Below are positions 27,630 to 35,296 of a DNA stretch of 64,000 nucleotides, in pieces. Numbering within the stretch: the stretch's first letter is position 1; each line of letters starts with the position of its first letter. The notes beneath the pieces were generated by a model. It had not been told where the DNA came from and ran no database searches. It worked only from the letters and a program-made list of their open reading frames with translations. Source of the stretch: SAR324 cluster bacterium (GTDB taxonomy: Bacteria; SAR324; NAC60-12); assembly GCA_028281495.1 (NCBI GenBank), contig JANQJU010000006.1, positions 1-64,000 of the forward strand, given 5' to 3'. A program made the position numbers and the translations under genes.

Positions 27630-28610
27630 ATGTTGAATGCCGATGAAAAAAAATCCTTAACCCTCCTGATTGTTGATGATGAACCAGAGAATATTCGTTT
27701 GCTCGGCAGCCTGTTGAAAGCAGAAGGCTACCCTGTCGAATTCGCCATGGACGGCCAGAGCGCACTCGGTTGGGCCCAATCCAAAGAATTCGATGCCATT
27801 TTGCTCGATGTGATGATGCCCGGTCTCAACGGATATGAGGTATGCGGACGACTGAAACGTAACGAGACCACGAAGGACATTCCTGTGATTTTTCTCACCG
27901 CCAAAACCGATCCAGAGAGCCTTCTCAAAGGCTTCGAAGTCGGGGCCGTCGATTACGTGACCAAGCCTTTCAAAAAACGCGAACTGTTGGCACGAATGGA
28001 AACGCATCTTAAAATTGCAACCCTGCAAAAAAATTTGATTGAGGCCAATCGAGACTTGGAACAACGGGTGATTGAAAAAACCAATGCTGTGTTCAACATT
28101 GAAAAGACGTTGCAAAACGAAGTGAATGAATCCTTCCTGACTTCTCTAGACGAGCATGCCAAGGAGTGGTTCATCAATGCAGCTTGCCATATGCTGCTCG
28201 CCGACGGCCACTTAGATGAACATGAAATTGCTTACCTACGAACCATCCTCACCTTCATGGGTGATGCCTCCGAAGCCCAACGCTTACTCAACGCCATCCA
28301 GCAACGCAAAAAAGAACCATTACAACGCATCACACTCTGTCGAGAAAACACCTTGGAAATCCTGACCATTTTGCTCAAAATTGCGATTGTCGATGGCAAC
28401 TTGAGCCACAGCGAAGCCAATCTCTTCCTCAAACTGGCTGTACTGCTCGGCATGGATTTCGACCTCGCTAAAAACATGCTGGAATGGGGACGTACCCAGT
28501 TGGCCGCCAACAAACTGTTCAAAAAAGTGGAACAACAGTTTCATTCCACCAATCAAAACTACTTCTCGGGTCCCCAAAATCCATTGGAAGCCAAGAAATT
28601 GGCCGAATAG
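27630..28610 (+). CDS. Response regulator: receiver plus coiled coil plus TerB-like domain
   Basis: 326 residues. The receiver (10-125) is complete: D16/D17, phospho-acceptor D60 in LLDVMMPG, T90 and K112 in TKPF. A heptad-like linker (about 128-170) leads to an alpha-helical domain (about 178-290) with two repeats of the TerB/tellurite-resistance type: ACHMLLADGHLDEHEIAYLRTIL and ILLKIAIVDGNLSHSEANLFL, each with the DG.(L/I)...E pattern that suggests metal or partner binding. There is no DNA-binding output domain. It follows the triple-sensor kinase by 25 bp and is very likely its partner; what the TerB-like part does is unknown. Confidence 0.85.
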   Translation: MLNADEKKSLTLLIVDDEPENIRLLGSLLKAEGYPVEFAMDGQSALGWAQSKEFDAILLDVMMPGLNGYEVCGRLKRNETTKDIPVIFLTAKTDPESLLKGFEVGAVDYVTKPFKKRELLARMETHLKIATLQKNLIEANRDLEQRVIEKTNAVFNIEKTLQNEVNESFLTSLDEHAKEWFINAACHMLLADGHLDEHEIAYLRTILTFMGDASEAQRLLNAIQQRKKEPLQRITLCRENTLEILTILLKIAIVDGNLSHSEANLFLKLAVLLGMDFDLAKNMLEWGRTQLAANKLFKKVEQQFHSTNQNYFSGPQNPLEAKKLAE

Positions 28611-28783
28611 CCTCAATCCACAGTACCTTGGAATCGCTAGTCGCTATACAACACCAAGTAGCCCTTCGGGCGGATCATGACATGACTTTCTTGGTATGCT
28701 ATTTCTCAAGAAAATGAACTTAGGAGAAAGATGTTCTCTGAAACGAAAGCCCCCAGTTGGGATCGTTGCCAAAGGAGTAAGCG

Positions 28784-29608
28784 ATGAAACAAAAAGTACC
28801 CGTATTGCTTGTGATATTGCTCTGGATTGGATGCTGTTCTTTTGCGAATGAGAAATCCAAAGAGGATCCTGCCACCAAAACAGATGAACGCTATGCATTT
28901 AAAAATGCCTATGCGAATTCAATAGGCATCGAATTTGTGTTGATCCAACCGGGTTCTTTTATGATGGGAAGTCATGGTGATGGCGATGAACTCCCACTTC
29001 ATCAAGTGAAAATTTCCAAGCCATTTTATATGGGAAAAACCGAAGTCACCCAAGAACAGTGGTATAACGTGATGGGGAACAATCCCGCTCGGTTTAAAAC
29101 CGAAAAAGTGGGGATGAGTTCAAGAAAACATCCGGTCGAATTCGTTTCATGGAATGAGGTCCAACAATTCATCCATAAGCTGAACCAGATGGAAGGAGGG
29201 GATCATTATCGCCTTCCCACAGAAGCGGAATGGGAATATGCCGCCCGAGCCGGAACGACCACCAAATGGGTGTGCGGGAATCATGAATCCTGTCTCACCA
29301 ACTTTGCTTGGTACCATCCGAACTCCTTTGGGTTGACCCATCCTGTCGCCAAAAAAGAACCGAATCCGTGGGGGCTTTATGATACGGCAGGGAATGTATG
29401 GGAATGGGTCTCGGATTGGCACGATTCGGATTATTATTCTTACAGTCCTTCGATTGATCCCCAAGGTGCCAATTCTGGCACTTTCCGTGTGTTTCGAGGC
29501 GGCAATTGGAGCCGTCACGCCGTCCACCAACGCTCAGCCAATCGCACGGCTCGTCCGCCTGACTACCGTTACCACGGTCTTGGATTTCGCTTAGCCCGGA
29601 ATCCATAA
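28784..29608 (+). CDS. Exported SUMF1/formylglycine-enzyme-fold protein lacking catalytic cysteines
   Basis: 274 residues; GGAG precedes the ATG. Signal peptide 1-22 (LLVILLWIGCCSFA); a cysteine at the cut site hints at a lipoprotein, but the lipobox is poor. The SUMF1 domain spans about 45-272: FVLIQPGSFMMGS, GKTEVTQEQW, HPVEFVSWNEV, YRLPTEAEWEYAARAG, NPWGLYDTAGNVWEWVSD and VFRGGNWS..A.HQRSANR. True formylglycine-generating enzymes have two cysteines around the RGG segment. Here it reads RGGNWSRHAVHQRS with none, so this should be a binding or scaffold member. Probable periplasmic partner of the preceding signalling genes, on the same strand 173 bp away. Confidence 0.85.
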   Translation: MKQKVPVLLVILLWIGCCSFANEKSKEDPATKTDERYAFKNAYANSIGIEFVLIQPGSFMMGSHGDGDELPLHQVKISKPFYMGKTEVTQEQWYNVMGNNPARFKTEKVGMSSRKHPVEFVSWNEVQQFIHKLNQMEGGDHYRLPTEAEWEYAARAGTTTKWVCGNHESCLTNFAWYHPNSFGLTHPVAKKEPNPWGLYDTAGNVWEWVSDWHDSDYYSYSPSIDPQGANSGTFRVFRGGNWSRHAVHQRSANRTARPPDYRYHGLGFRLARNP

Positions 29609-29731
29609 TTTTAATTGTATCTTGATCCACCCAGGTTCAGACGGTTTAGCGAAACAATTTGGGTAGTGCCCTATATTGAACTGATGATATAATCTCTGTT
29701 ATCTTTCCAAAACTTAACTTTGGAGAAACCT

Positions 29732-30028
29732 ATGATTACTGAGACCCTCATTCATCATTGCACTAAGTGCGACAGTCCCAATATTCGTAAGAATGGCTTA
29801 GATCGCCGTTGCCGTACCCCACGTCAGAAATATCATTGCCTTGACTGCAATGCCTATGGAACTTTGAACCCAAAAGGCTATCATGACGAAGCGACAAAAG
29901 AACAAGCCTTAGCGATCTATCAGGAGCAAGCATCGATACGGGGAACCGCAAGAGTGATGGGGATTCATCAGGATACGGTCAGTCGTTGGATAAAAAAAGT
30001 CACACTCCCTTCCCAACCTAAAATATAG
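29732..30028 (+). CDS. IS1-type InsA protein (zinc ribbon plus helix-turn-helix)
   Basis: 98 residues from ATG 29732 with GGAG eight bases upstream. N-terminal zinc ribbon HHCTKCDSPNIRKNG...YHCLDCNAYG (two CxxC pairs), then a homeodomain-like helix-turn-helix (EQASIRGTARVMGIHQDTVSRWIKK). In IS1, InsA alone binds the terminal repeats and represses transposition; the InsA-InsB frameshift product is the transposase. With insB lost, this protein could act only as a repressor or binder. Confidence 0.85.
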   Translation: MITETLIHHCTKCDSPNIRKNGLDRRCRTPRQKYHCLDCNAYGTLNPKGYHDEATKEQALAIYQEQASIRGTARVMGIHQDTVSRWIKKVTLPSQPKI

Positions 30029-30035
30029 CCTTTTA

Positions 30036-30095
30036 CCCGCTGATTCTGAAGACACTATTGAGTTCGATGAGATGCGAACATTCATCAGTTCATAA
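30036..30095 (+). pseudogene. insB remnant (first ~19 codons)
   Basis: A different frame from insA reads PADSEDTIEFDEMRTFISS and stops inside the right terminal repeat. It matches the start of IS1 InsB, where an acidic DE(M/L)W segment begins the catalytic domain. The rest of the catalytic domain is absent. Confidence 0.75.
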
Positions 30096-30111
30096 AAGGG
30101 CACTACCAGAA

Positions 30112-31932
30112 ATGAAAAAAGAAAATCAAGAAAACCAACTGATATCCAGCTGGAAAATCATAATAGGGATTCTACTTTTTATTGTGGGTGAAGAACTATT
30201 GATGGAACTAATTATTTTCGATTGGTTGGAGCCAATACTATTAAATAATTTGGAAGAAGAAGTCGCTGATACGATTACCGAAATAGCAGAGTATACTCTG
30301 TTGGCACTGCTCTTAATACCCATCACTCTTTACTTTATTGTAGTTCCCGTTAATCGAGCAAATCAGAAATTTTTTCAACTTTATCAAAAGACTAGGAAAA
30401 CTCTTGAGCATGAACAGCAGCAGAATGATCTTTTAACTCTTATAGGAAGGATGGCCAAAGTAGGAGGGTGGGAAGTTGATTTATCATCCATGAATCCGAC
30501 CTGGTCAGAAGAAGTCTATCGAATTCATGGAGTGAATCCAGGCAAGCAATTAACTTTCGAAGAAACTATCAATTTTTACGATCCAGAAGCACGATCATTA
30601 ATTTCTGAAGCATTTGAAAAATGTGTATCTGAGGGAATTTCATATGACTTGGAACTTCCATTGATTGGCGAAAATGATAAAAAGCTGTGGGTTCGGATGC
30701 TTGGAAAAGCAGAGCAAAAAAATGGTAAATCTATTCGAGTCTATGGCGTACTACAGGATATTACGGAACAGGTTGTCTCTAAGCTGGAAGCACAAAAGGC
30801 AAACTTAGCAAAATCGCAATTTCTAGCAAATATGAGCCATGAAATCCGTACACCTATGAGTGGGGTTATGGGAACCACTCAACTACTTGCCAAAACGGAT
30901 CTTGATTCCAAACAGAAAAAGTATGTGGAGCTTCTTCTTAAAAGTGGACAACAGTTGACTTATGTTATCAACGACATCTTGGATTATTCAAAATTGAGTG
31001 CGAACAAATTAGACCTCATTGAACAACCATTTAATCTTCAAGAGTGTCTTCAGGATATTGTAGATGTCATGAAAGGAATTGCCGAAGAAAAAAATATTGC
31101 CTTACAATTAATAACCGGTGCCAACATTCCTTCTTATGTCTTAGGCGACTCTATTCGTATAAAACAAGTGATAGGAAACCTGCTTTCCAACGCAATCAAA
31201 TTTACCGATGTCGGAAAAGTCACAATATCTGTGAAAACTCTGTCTCAAAATTCATCCACAGTAGATTTATTATTTACTGTTAAAGATACAGGAATAGGGA
31301 TTAAGTCTGAAGAACTCCCTTTGTTATTCAAAAAATTTTCTCAATTGGATTCTACAATCACACGTTCTTCCCAAGGGACCGGACTCGGATTAGTGATTGC
31401 CAATGCATTGGTAAAAAAGATGGGAGGAGAGATTAGCGTGGAAAGTCAATTTGGAGTTGGGAGTGAATTTTATTTTACTCTACATTTAACCGAGATAACT
31501 GCTGAGCAAGTCTCCTCAGATCAGGATAGTTCTGAAGTGGATAATGAGACGAAAGGTTTTGTGTCTACTCGAATTCTACTTGTTGAAGATAACCCCATTA
31601 TTCAATTTGTTACTATGGACATGTTAAGGGATCTAGGATGTAAACATGATCTGGCTTCTAATGGCAAAGAAGCATTAAACTGGCTGGAAGATCATGAATA
31701 TGATTTGGTTCTTATGGATATTCATATGCCTGAAATGGATGGTTTAACGGCAACCAAACATATTCTTCAGAAATACCCAGAACCTCCCGTGATCATCGCA
31801 TTAACAGCCGATGCTATGAATCATAAAAAGGACCAATATCTAAAAGCAGGTATGAACGATTATCTATCCAAACCTATCAACCTCAATGAACTTCAGGTTA
31901 TTATTAAAAAATATCAAAAATCAGAAACTTAA
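30112..31932 (+). CDS. Hybrid sensor histidine kinase: two membrane segments, PAS, HisKA, HATPase, receiver
   Basis: 606 residues from ATG 30112 (MKKENQENQL). Membrane segments about 13-35 and 62-82; PAS domain about 115-220 (GGWEVDLSSMNPTWSEEVYRI, then a PAC-like LWVRMLGKAE); H243 in [11 protein letters not shown]; HATPase with NLLSNAIKF, DTGIGI and GTGLGLVIA; receiver with D536 in LMDIHMPEMDG. The ATG is only five bases from the end of the IS1-like element and has no good ribosome-binding site, so expression may rely on the element, or the original 5' end may be lost. Base composition is clearly more AT-rich than the neighbouring kinase, suggesting separate origin. No signalling partner adjoins it. 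Confidence 0.9.
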   Translation: MKKENQENQLISSWKIIIGILLFIVGEELLMELIIFDWLEPILLNNLEEEVADTITEIAEYTLLALLLIPITLYFIVVPVNRANQKFFQLYQKTRKTLEHEQQQNDLLTLIGRMAKVGGWEVDLSSMNPTWSEEVYRIHGVNPGKQLTFEETINFYDPEARSLISEAFEKCVSEGISYDLELPLIGENDKKLWVRMLGKAEQKNGKSIRVYGVLQDITEQVVSKLEAQKANLAKSQFLANMSHEIRTPMSGVMGTTQLLAKTDLDSKQKKYVELLLKSGQQLTYVINDILDYSKLSANKLDLIEQPFNLQECLQDIVDVMKGIAEEKNIALQLITGANIPSYVLGDSIRIKQVIGNLLSNAIKFTDVGKVTISVKTLSQNSSTVDLLFTVKDTGIGIKSEELPLLFKKFSQLDSTITRSSQGTGLGLVIANALVKKMGGEISVESQFGVGSEFYFTLHLTEITAEQVSSDQDSSEVDNETKGFVSTRILLVEDNPIIQFVTMDMLRDLGCKHDLASNGKEALNWLEDHEYDLVLMDIHMPEMDGLTATKHILQKYPEPPVIIALTADAMNHKKDQYLKAGMNDYLSKPINLNELQVIIKKYQKSET

Positions 31933-31969
31933 AAAATCGAACAAAAAATTCACCTTATTTTCAGGGTGG

Positions 31970-32013
31970 CGCTTTTACGGATATCGGTACTTTGGCATTT
32001 AGTACAGTGATGA
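31970..32013 (-). pseudogene. Second IS1-type insA scrap (zinc-ribbon start only)
   Basis: On the minus strand the sequence reads HHCTKCQSTDIRKS, close to HHCTKCDSPNIRKN at the start of the intact insA 2.2 kb away, with clear base-level similarity. It then runs to a stop (SATLKIR). The remainder of the element is not found. The surrounding minus-strand frame (31950-32237) is not a recognisable gene. Confidence 0.6.
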
Positions 32014-32211
32014 ACGGGCGCAGGGGGGATGTCTTCTGGAGAAAGCGTTGTCTTGATGTGTTTGGGCAGGGAGATCCAAGAACATTTTTCTTCATCCCTA
32101 TAGCTGAATCCCGGTTCAGGAAGGGGATCTGTCAAAAAAGCGAGATCTCCTTGAGGCCTTTCTCGATATAGTGAACCCCTGTGCGATGCCCCAGAACACA
32201 GGACCGATACA

Positions 32212-32802
32212 TCAGTCTGACCAAAAGAAAACGGCATCGAACACTAGGTAATTCGTCTCATCGCCGATCAGTGTGTCGATTTCAGTATCAAACCATAAGG
32301 GTTTATTGAGTTCTTCTTTCTTGAGAATTTGTATTCCATGACCCGTCACTATTTCACTAAGACCTTTCACCACATTTTCCCAACTTGCATCCGGGGTACT
32401 TAAGATTTCACTTGGGGTGAGAAACGTCATGAGGGGTTCGTGAAACCCTCGCTTTGTAAGGTTCGAATAGGGGTGGGTAAAACGGATTTTTCTTTCTCGA
32501 TATCCCCAAGTGGCCAAGGGAGCAATTGTGCAAAGATAAAGGGTGATCCCCTTTACGCTCATGTAGGCATCCGAGTTCTCCAAGAGAGATTCGCTTTCCC
32601 GCTTCGTGCAAAAGATATCAACAAATGAAGCCGTCCCACTCCCATAGTGTAGGGGCGCAGCACTGATATCGAACTGTTCGCAGTGATCCAGCTCCTTGAA
32701 TATATTGGAATAATCGATTCCTTTCGTAAAATCACGAATATCAGCGGAGCAATCGTTGCTGTAATCGATCAACATTTTTAAGTTCTCTTCTGAAAGTTCC
32801 AT
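32212..32802 (-). CDS. Uncharacterised 196-residue cytoplasmic protein
   Basis: A complete frame with good codon usage, an ATG and AGAGGA seven bases upstream. No signal peptide or membrane segment. Features: an acidic N-terminus, a cysteine pair (DHCEQFD, FCTKRE), a central LYLCTIAPLATWGYRE block, and a strand-rich end LVFDAVFFWSD. I do not recognise the family. Size, acidity and its place in a patchwork of mobile scraps recall orphan immunity proteins of polymorphic toxins, but this is only a guess. Its upstream region is a triplicated ribosome-binding segment. Confidence 0.6.
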   Translation of the reverse strand: MELSEENLKMLIDYSNDCSADIRDFTKGIDYSNIFKELDHCEQFDISAAPLHYGSGTASFVDIFCTKRESESLLENSDAYMSVKGITLYLCTIAPLATWGYRERKIRFTHPYSNLTKRGFHEPLMTFLTPSEILSTPDASWENVVKGLSEIVTGHGIQILKKEELNKPLWFDTEIDTLIGDETNYLVFDAVFFWSD

Positions 32803-32858
32803 AGTAGGTCCTCTTGTCGTTAGTAGGTCCTCTTGTTGTTAGTAGGTCCTCTTTTCGT
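32802..32858. repeat. Three tandem copies of a 19-bp unit carrying the ribosome-binding site
   Basis: Units at 32802-32820, 32821-32839 and 32840-32858 read TAGTAGGTCCTCTTGTCGT with one or two changes each. On the minus strand each carries AAGAGGACC; the first lies properly spaced before the start of the uncharacterised gene and the others repeat upstream. Confidence 0.9.
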
Positions 32859-32899
32859 TTGATTCCAAAAAAATGGGGTTGTCCTTCATGCTCCAATGC

Positions 32900-32990
32900 A
32901 AATAGCAAGAATCTTCAAAAACTTCGCAAGCCTCTTCAATAATTCTCTCCGGTGTTTCTCTACATTAGGAACTGTGCAGCGGATGATTCA
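32900..32990 (+). repeat. Copy 1 of a ~90-bp duplicated segment upstream of the hydrolase gene
   Basis: The first 32 bases (AAATAGCAAGAATCTTCAAA and on) are identical to those starting at 35013, and the next ~58 bases are partly conserved, ending CTCTACATTAGGAACTGTGCAGCGGAT versus CTCTAGATTAGAAACTGTGAAGCGGAT. It probably carries a shared promoter or regulator site. Confidence 0.8.
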
Positions 32991-33048
32991 CTTGAACATC
33001 ATCCCATTCGATCAACAGAAACTAATTCAACTGAAAAGGAGAAATGCC

Positions 33049-34005
33049 ATGAAAAAACTAATCGCATCCATCGCATCCATCGCCGTTTTAGGATTGGGTT
33101 CCACTCAAGCCGCTCAAATGCAACGCGTCACGTTTGAAAGCAACGGACAAACCTTAGTGGGCAACCTGTACCTTCCTGACAACTATCAAGAAAATCAACA
33201 AATTCCAGGTGTGGTTGTGACAGGATCCTGGACATCGGTCAAAGAACAGATGGCTGGCACTTACGCGGCTCAGCTGGCTGACAAAGGGTACGCCGCACTG
33301 GCCTTTGATTTTCGAGGTTGGGGAGAATCCAAAGACCCAGTCATGTTTGTGGAAAATCCTCAGCGAAAAACTGAAGATGTGATTGCCGCCGCTCAGTTTT
33401 TAACCACCCGCCCCGAAGTCAATGCGGGAAAAGTCGCTGGGGTTGGAGTCTGCGCCAGTGCTGGCTACATGGCAGGCGCTGCGCTCCAAAGTGAAGCCTT
33501 GCAGTCCATTGCTTTGGTTGCGCCGTGGTTGCATGATGAAGAAATTGTGGATGCTGTCTATGGTGGCAAAGAAGGCGTGCAATCTTTGATCGCGGCCAGT
33601 CGTCAAGCAGAAGCCAATTTCCAGGCAACCGGAAAATCGACCGTGGTTTTAGCCGCGAGCAACACCGATGAAACCGCAATCATGCACAAAGCTCCTTATT
33701 ACACGGAGACGGACCGCGGTTTGATTCCCGAATACGACAACAAGTTCAACATCACGAGTTGGGAACATTGGCTCACCTACGATGCGATCCAAACGGCTGA
33801 CCATCTCAAAAAACCGACCTTGCTCGTGCATTCTGAAGCCGCTGCTATTCCTCAAGGGGTCAAAAAGTTCGCAGATCGCATGGGATTGAATGCCGTTGCC
33901 GTGTGGCTGGAAAACGTCACTCAGTTTGATTTCTACGACAATCAAAAATATATCACCCACGCAGTTAATGAAGTGGATCAGCATTTCAAGACCACCTTGC
34001 GATAA
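33049..34005 (+). CDS. Exported alpha/beta hydrolase, YcjY/DLH-like
   Basis: 318 residues from ATG 33049 with AAAGGAG upstream; longer in-frame starts have no site and no signal peptide. Signal peptide 1-22 (ASIAVLGLGSTQAAQ). The fold is shown by GNLYLPDN..ENQQIPGVVVTGSW, the oxyanion region, YAALAFDFRGWGES and the nucleophile elbow GVGVCASAGYMAG (serine, with a nearby cysteine), then an acid in LLVHSEAAAIP and a late histidine (YITHAVNEV). Likely a periplasmic esterase or thioesterase-type enzyme. It is followed after 71 bp by the SnoaL-type gene, and the two probably work together. Confidence 0.85.
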   Translation: MKKLIASIASIAVLGLGSTQAAQMQRVTFESNGQTLVGNLYLPDNYQENQQIPGVVVTGSWTSVKEQMAGTYAAQLADKGYAALAFDFRGWGESKDPVMFVENPQRKTEDVIAAAQFLTTRPEVNAGKVAGVGVCASAGYMAGAALQSEALQSIALVAPWLHDEEIVDAVYGGKEGVQSLIAASRQAEANFQATGKSTVVLAASNTDETAIMHKAPYYTETDRGLIPEYDNKFNITSWEHWLTYDAIQTADHLKKPTLLVHSEAAAIPQGVKKFADRMGLNAVAVWLENVTQFDFYDNQKYITHAVNEVDQHFKTTLR

Positions 34006-34076
34006 ACCACTTTGAGATGCCCCCTTTTGAAATCAAGCACCTTGCAATCAACCCTCTTGCGACAACGGAGCACCCC

Positions 34077-35018
34077 ATGAAACTACTAGGAGCCTTAGTC
34101 ATGACTTTGTTTTTACTCAGTCCTCATATTGCATTCGCTCGTGCTTCCGAAGAAGCACACCTTGCCGTAATGATCCAAAGTGTGGCGACTTTGGCCGATC
34201 AGGGCAATTTTGAATCCCTCGAAAAACTGTTCGCTGCTGAAGTGGAGGTGGATTACACCTCCGCTTTTGGTGGGGAAGTGGAACTCAAAAGCCCTAAAGT
34301 TTTGATGACCCAATGGGCCAGTGTCCTTCCTGGCTTTGATGCCACCCAGCATACCATCTCCAATATCCAAACCTCAGTCACGGGCAAGACAGCGACTGGG
34401 CAGGCTGATGTGGTCGCGGATCACCATATTGAGGGTGCGATGTGGCGCATCACCGGAAGTTACGATTACCGGTTTGTTCTCAATGCCGAACGCTGGGAAA
34501 TCACCCATATGCGGTTGAATGCGGGTTCCGAAAAAGGCAGCCGCGATCTCATTGGCAAAGCCGTGAAACGCGCCTCTGAAAATCCAACCAGCTACCTCAT
34601 TCGGCAACAAACCGTACAAACGGTCCGTAACTTCCTCGAAGCGTTGGAAGTGAAAGATATGGAGAAATTTGCTGAGGTGTGGGCTGAGGATGCCGTGCAA
34701 GATATGCCGTATTCCCCTCAAAACTTTCCCAAACGGGTGGTGGGGAAAGCCAACCTGATTGAATTGTATAAAGCCTGGCCCACCATCACAGGTCAGGCGA
34801 ATTTCACGGACCACCTTGTGGTCTATCCGATGCAAAACCCCAATATGGTGTTTGCCGAATACAAAGGAGCGGTCGAGATGATTTCGACGGGTCGTCAATA
34901 CAACCAAATTTACGGCGGCTTGTTTCATGTCGAAAATGGCAAGATCACCCTGTTCCGCGAATACTATGACCCTGCACCATTCCAGTATGCGTTTGGTTTA
35001 GATGAAGCCTCAAAATAG
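34077..35018 (+). CDS. Exported protein with two tandem SnoaL/NTF2-like domains
   Basis: 313 residues from ATG 34077 with CGGAG eight bases upstream. Signal peptide 1-22 (GALVMTLFLLSPHIAFA). Domain 1 about 25-150 (LADQGNFESLEKLFAAEVEVDYTS.., WRITGSYDYRFV) and domain 2 about 180-305 (FLEALEVKDMEKFAEVWAEDAVQDMPY.., GGLFHVENGKITLFREYYDP) are both typical SnoaL-like cone folds that bind small hydrophobic molecules or catalyse isomerisations. Two copies fused and secreted are uncommon. The TAG stop lies inside copy 2 of the 90-bp duplicated segment. Confidence 0.85.
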   Translation: MKLLGALVMTLFLLSPHIAFARASEEAHLAVMIQSVATLADQGNFESLEKLFAAEVEVDYTSAFGGEVELKSPKVLMTQWASVLPGFDATQHTISNIQTSVTGKTATGQADVVADHHIEGAMWRITGSYDYRFVLNAERWEITHMRLNAGSEKGSRDLIGKAVKRASENPTSYLIRQQTVQTVRNFLEALEVKDMEKFAEVWAEDAVQDMPYSPQNFPKRVVGKANLIELYKAWPTITGQANFTDHLVVYPMQNPNMVFAEYKGAVEMISTGRQYNQIYGGLFHVENGKITLFREYYDPAPFQYAFGLDEASK

Positions 35019-35101
35019 CAAGAATCTTCAAAAACTTCGCAAGCGGCTTCAATAAATCTTTTGGCCGTTGCTCTAGATTAGAAACTGTGAAGCGGATAAC
35101 G
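35013..35101 (+). repeat. Copy 2 of the ~90-bp duplicated segment
   Basis: Partner of 32900-32990. It starts at the SnoaL gene's stop codon and ends about 40 bp before a 27-codon gene, so each copy leads into a small or exported-protein gene with its own ribosome-binding site. Confidence 0.8.
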
Positions 35102-35143
35102 CTTCTTCCTAAAATCCATTCACCTTTTAATCAGGAGTTGGCC

Positions 35144-35227
35144 ATGTTGGAAGCAATCACATTGATCGTCGTATCGGGTTGGGCATCGAGTTTGGTCGCT
35201 TGGTCTTTGAAGAAAAATATCGATTGA
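35144..35227 (+). CDS. 27-residue hydrophobic peptide
   Basis: ATG 35144 has AGGAG seven bases upstream and reads MLEAITLIVVSGWASSLVAW then SLKKNID and a TGA: one membrane-spanning helix with a basic end. The good ribosome-binding site and the promoter-like duplicated segment upstream suggest it is real. Function unknown; small membrane peptides often modulate neighbouring membrane or exported proteins. Could also be chance. Confidence 0.5.
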   Translation: MLEAITLIVVSGWASSLVAWSLKKNID

Positions 35228-35296
35228 TCGGCAGGCGTTGATTCTGAAAATTCCGCGAGCAGCTTTCAGGAAAGATAGAATTACTACCGGGCAACC

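Larger units (their letters stand above)
29662..30107 (+). mobile_element. 446-bp internally deleted IS1-like element (MITE-like)
   Basis: Terminal inverted repeats of 26 bp: left GGTAGTGCCCT then GAACTGATGA after five bases, right the reverse complement of the same with three mismatches. Inside are an intact insA-like frame and only the first ~19 codons of an insB-like frame. No matching target-site duplication is seen (left flank CAATTTG, right flank AGAAATG). It cannot move without a transposase from elsewhere. Confidence 0.85.

Noticed and set aside
32212-32802. Immunity protein for the Rhs toxin
   Set aside because: It is more than 24 kb from the Rhs gene, whose toxin end is outside the window. 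Only size and acidity support the idea.
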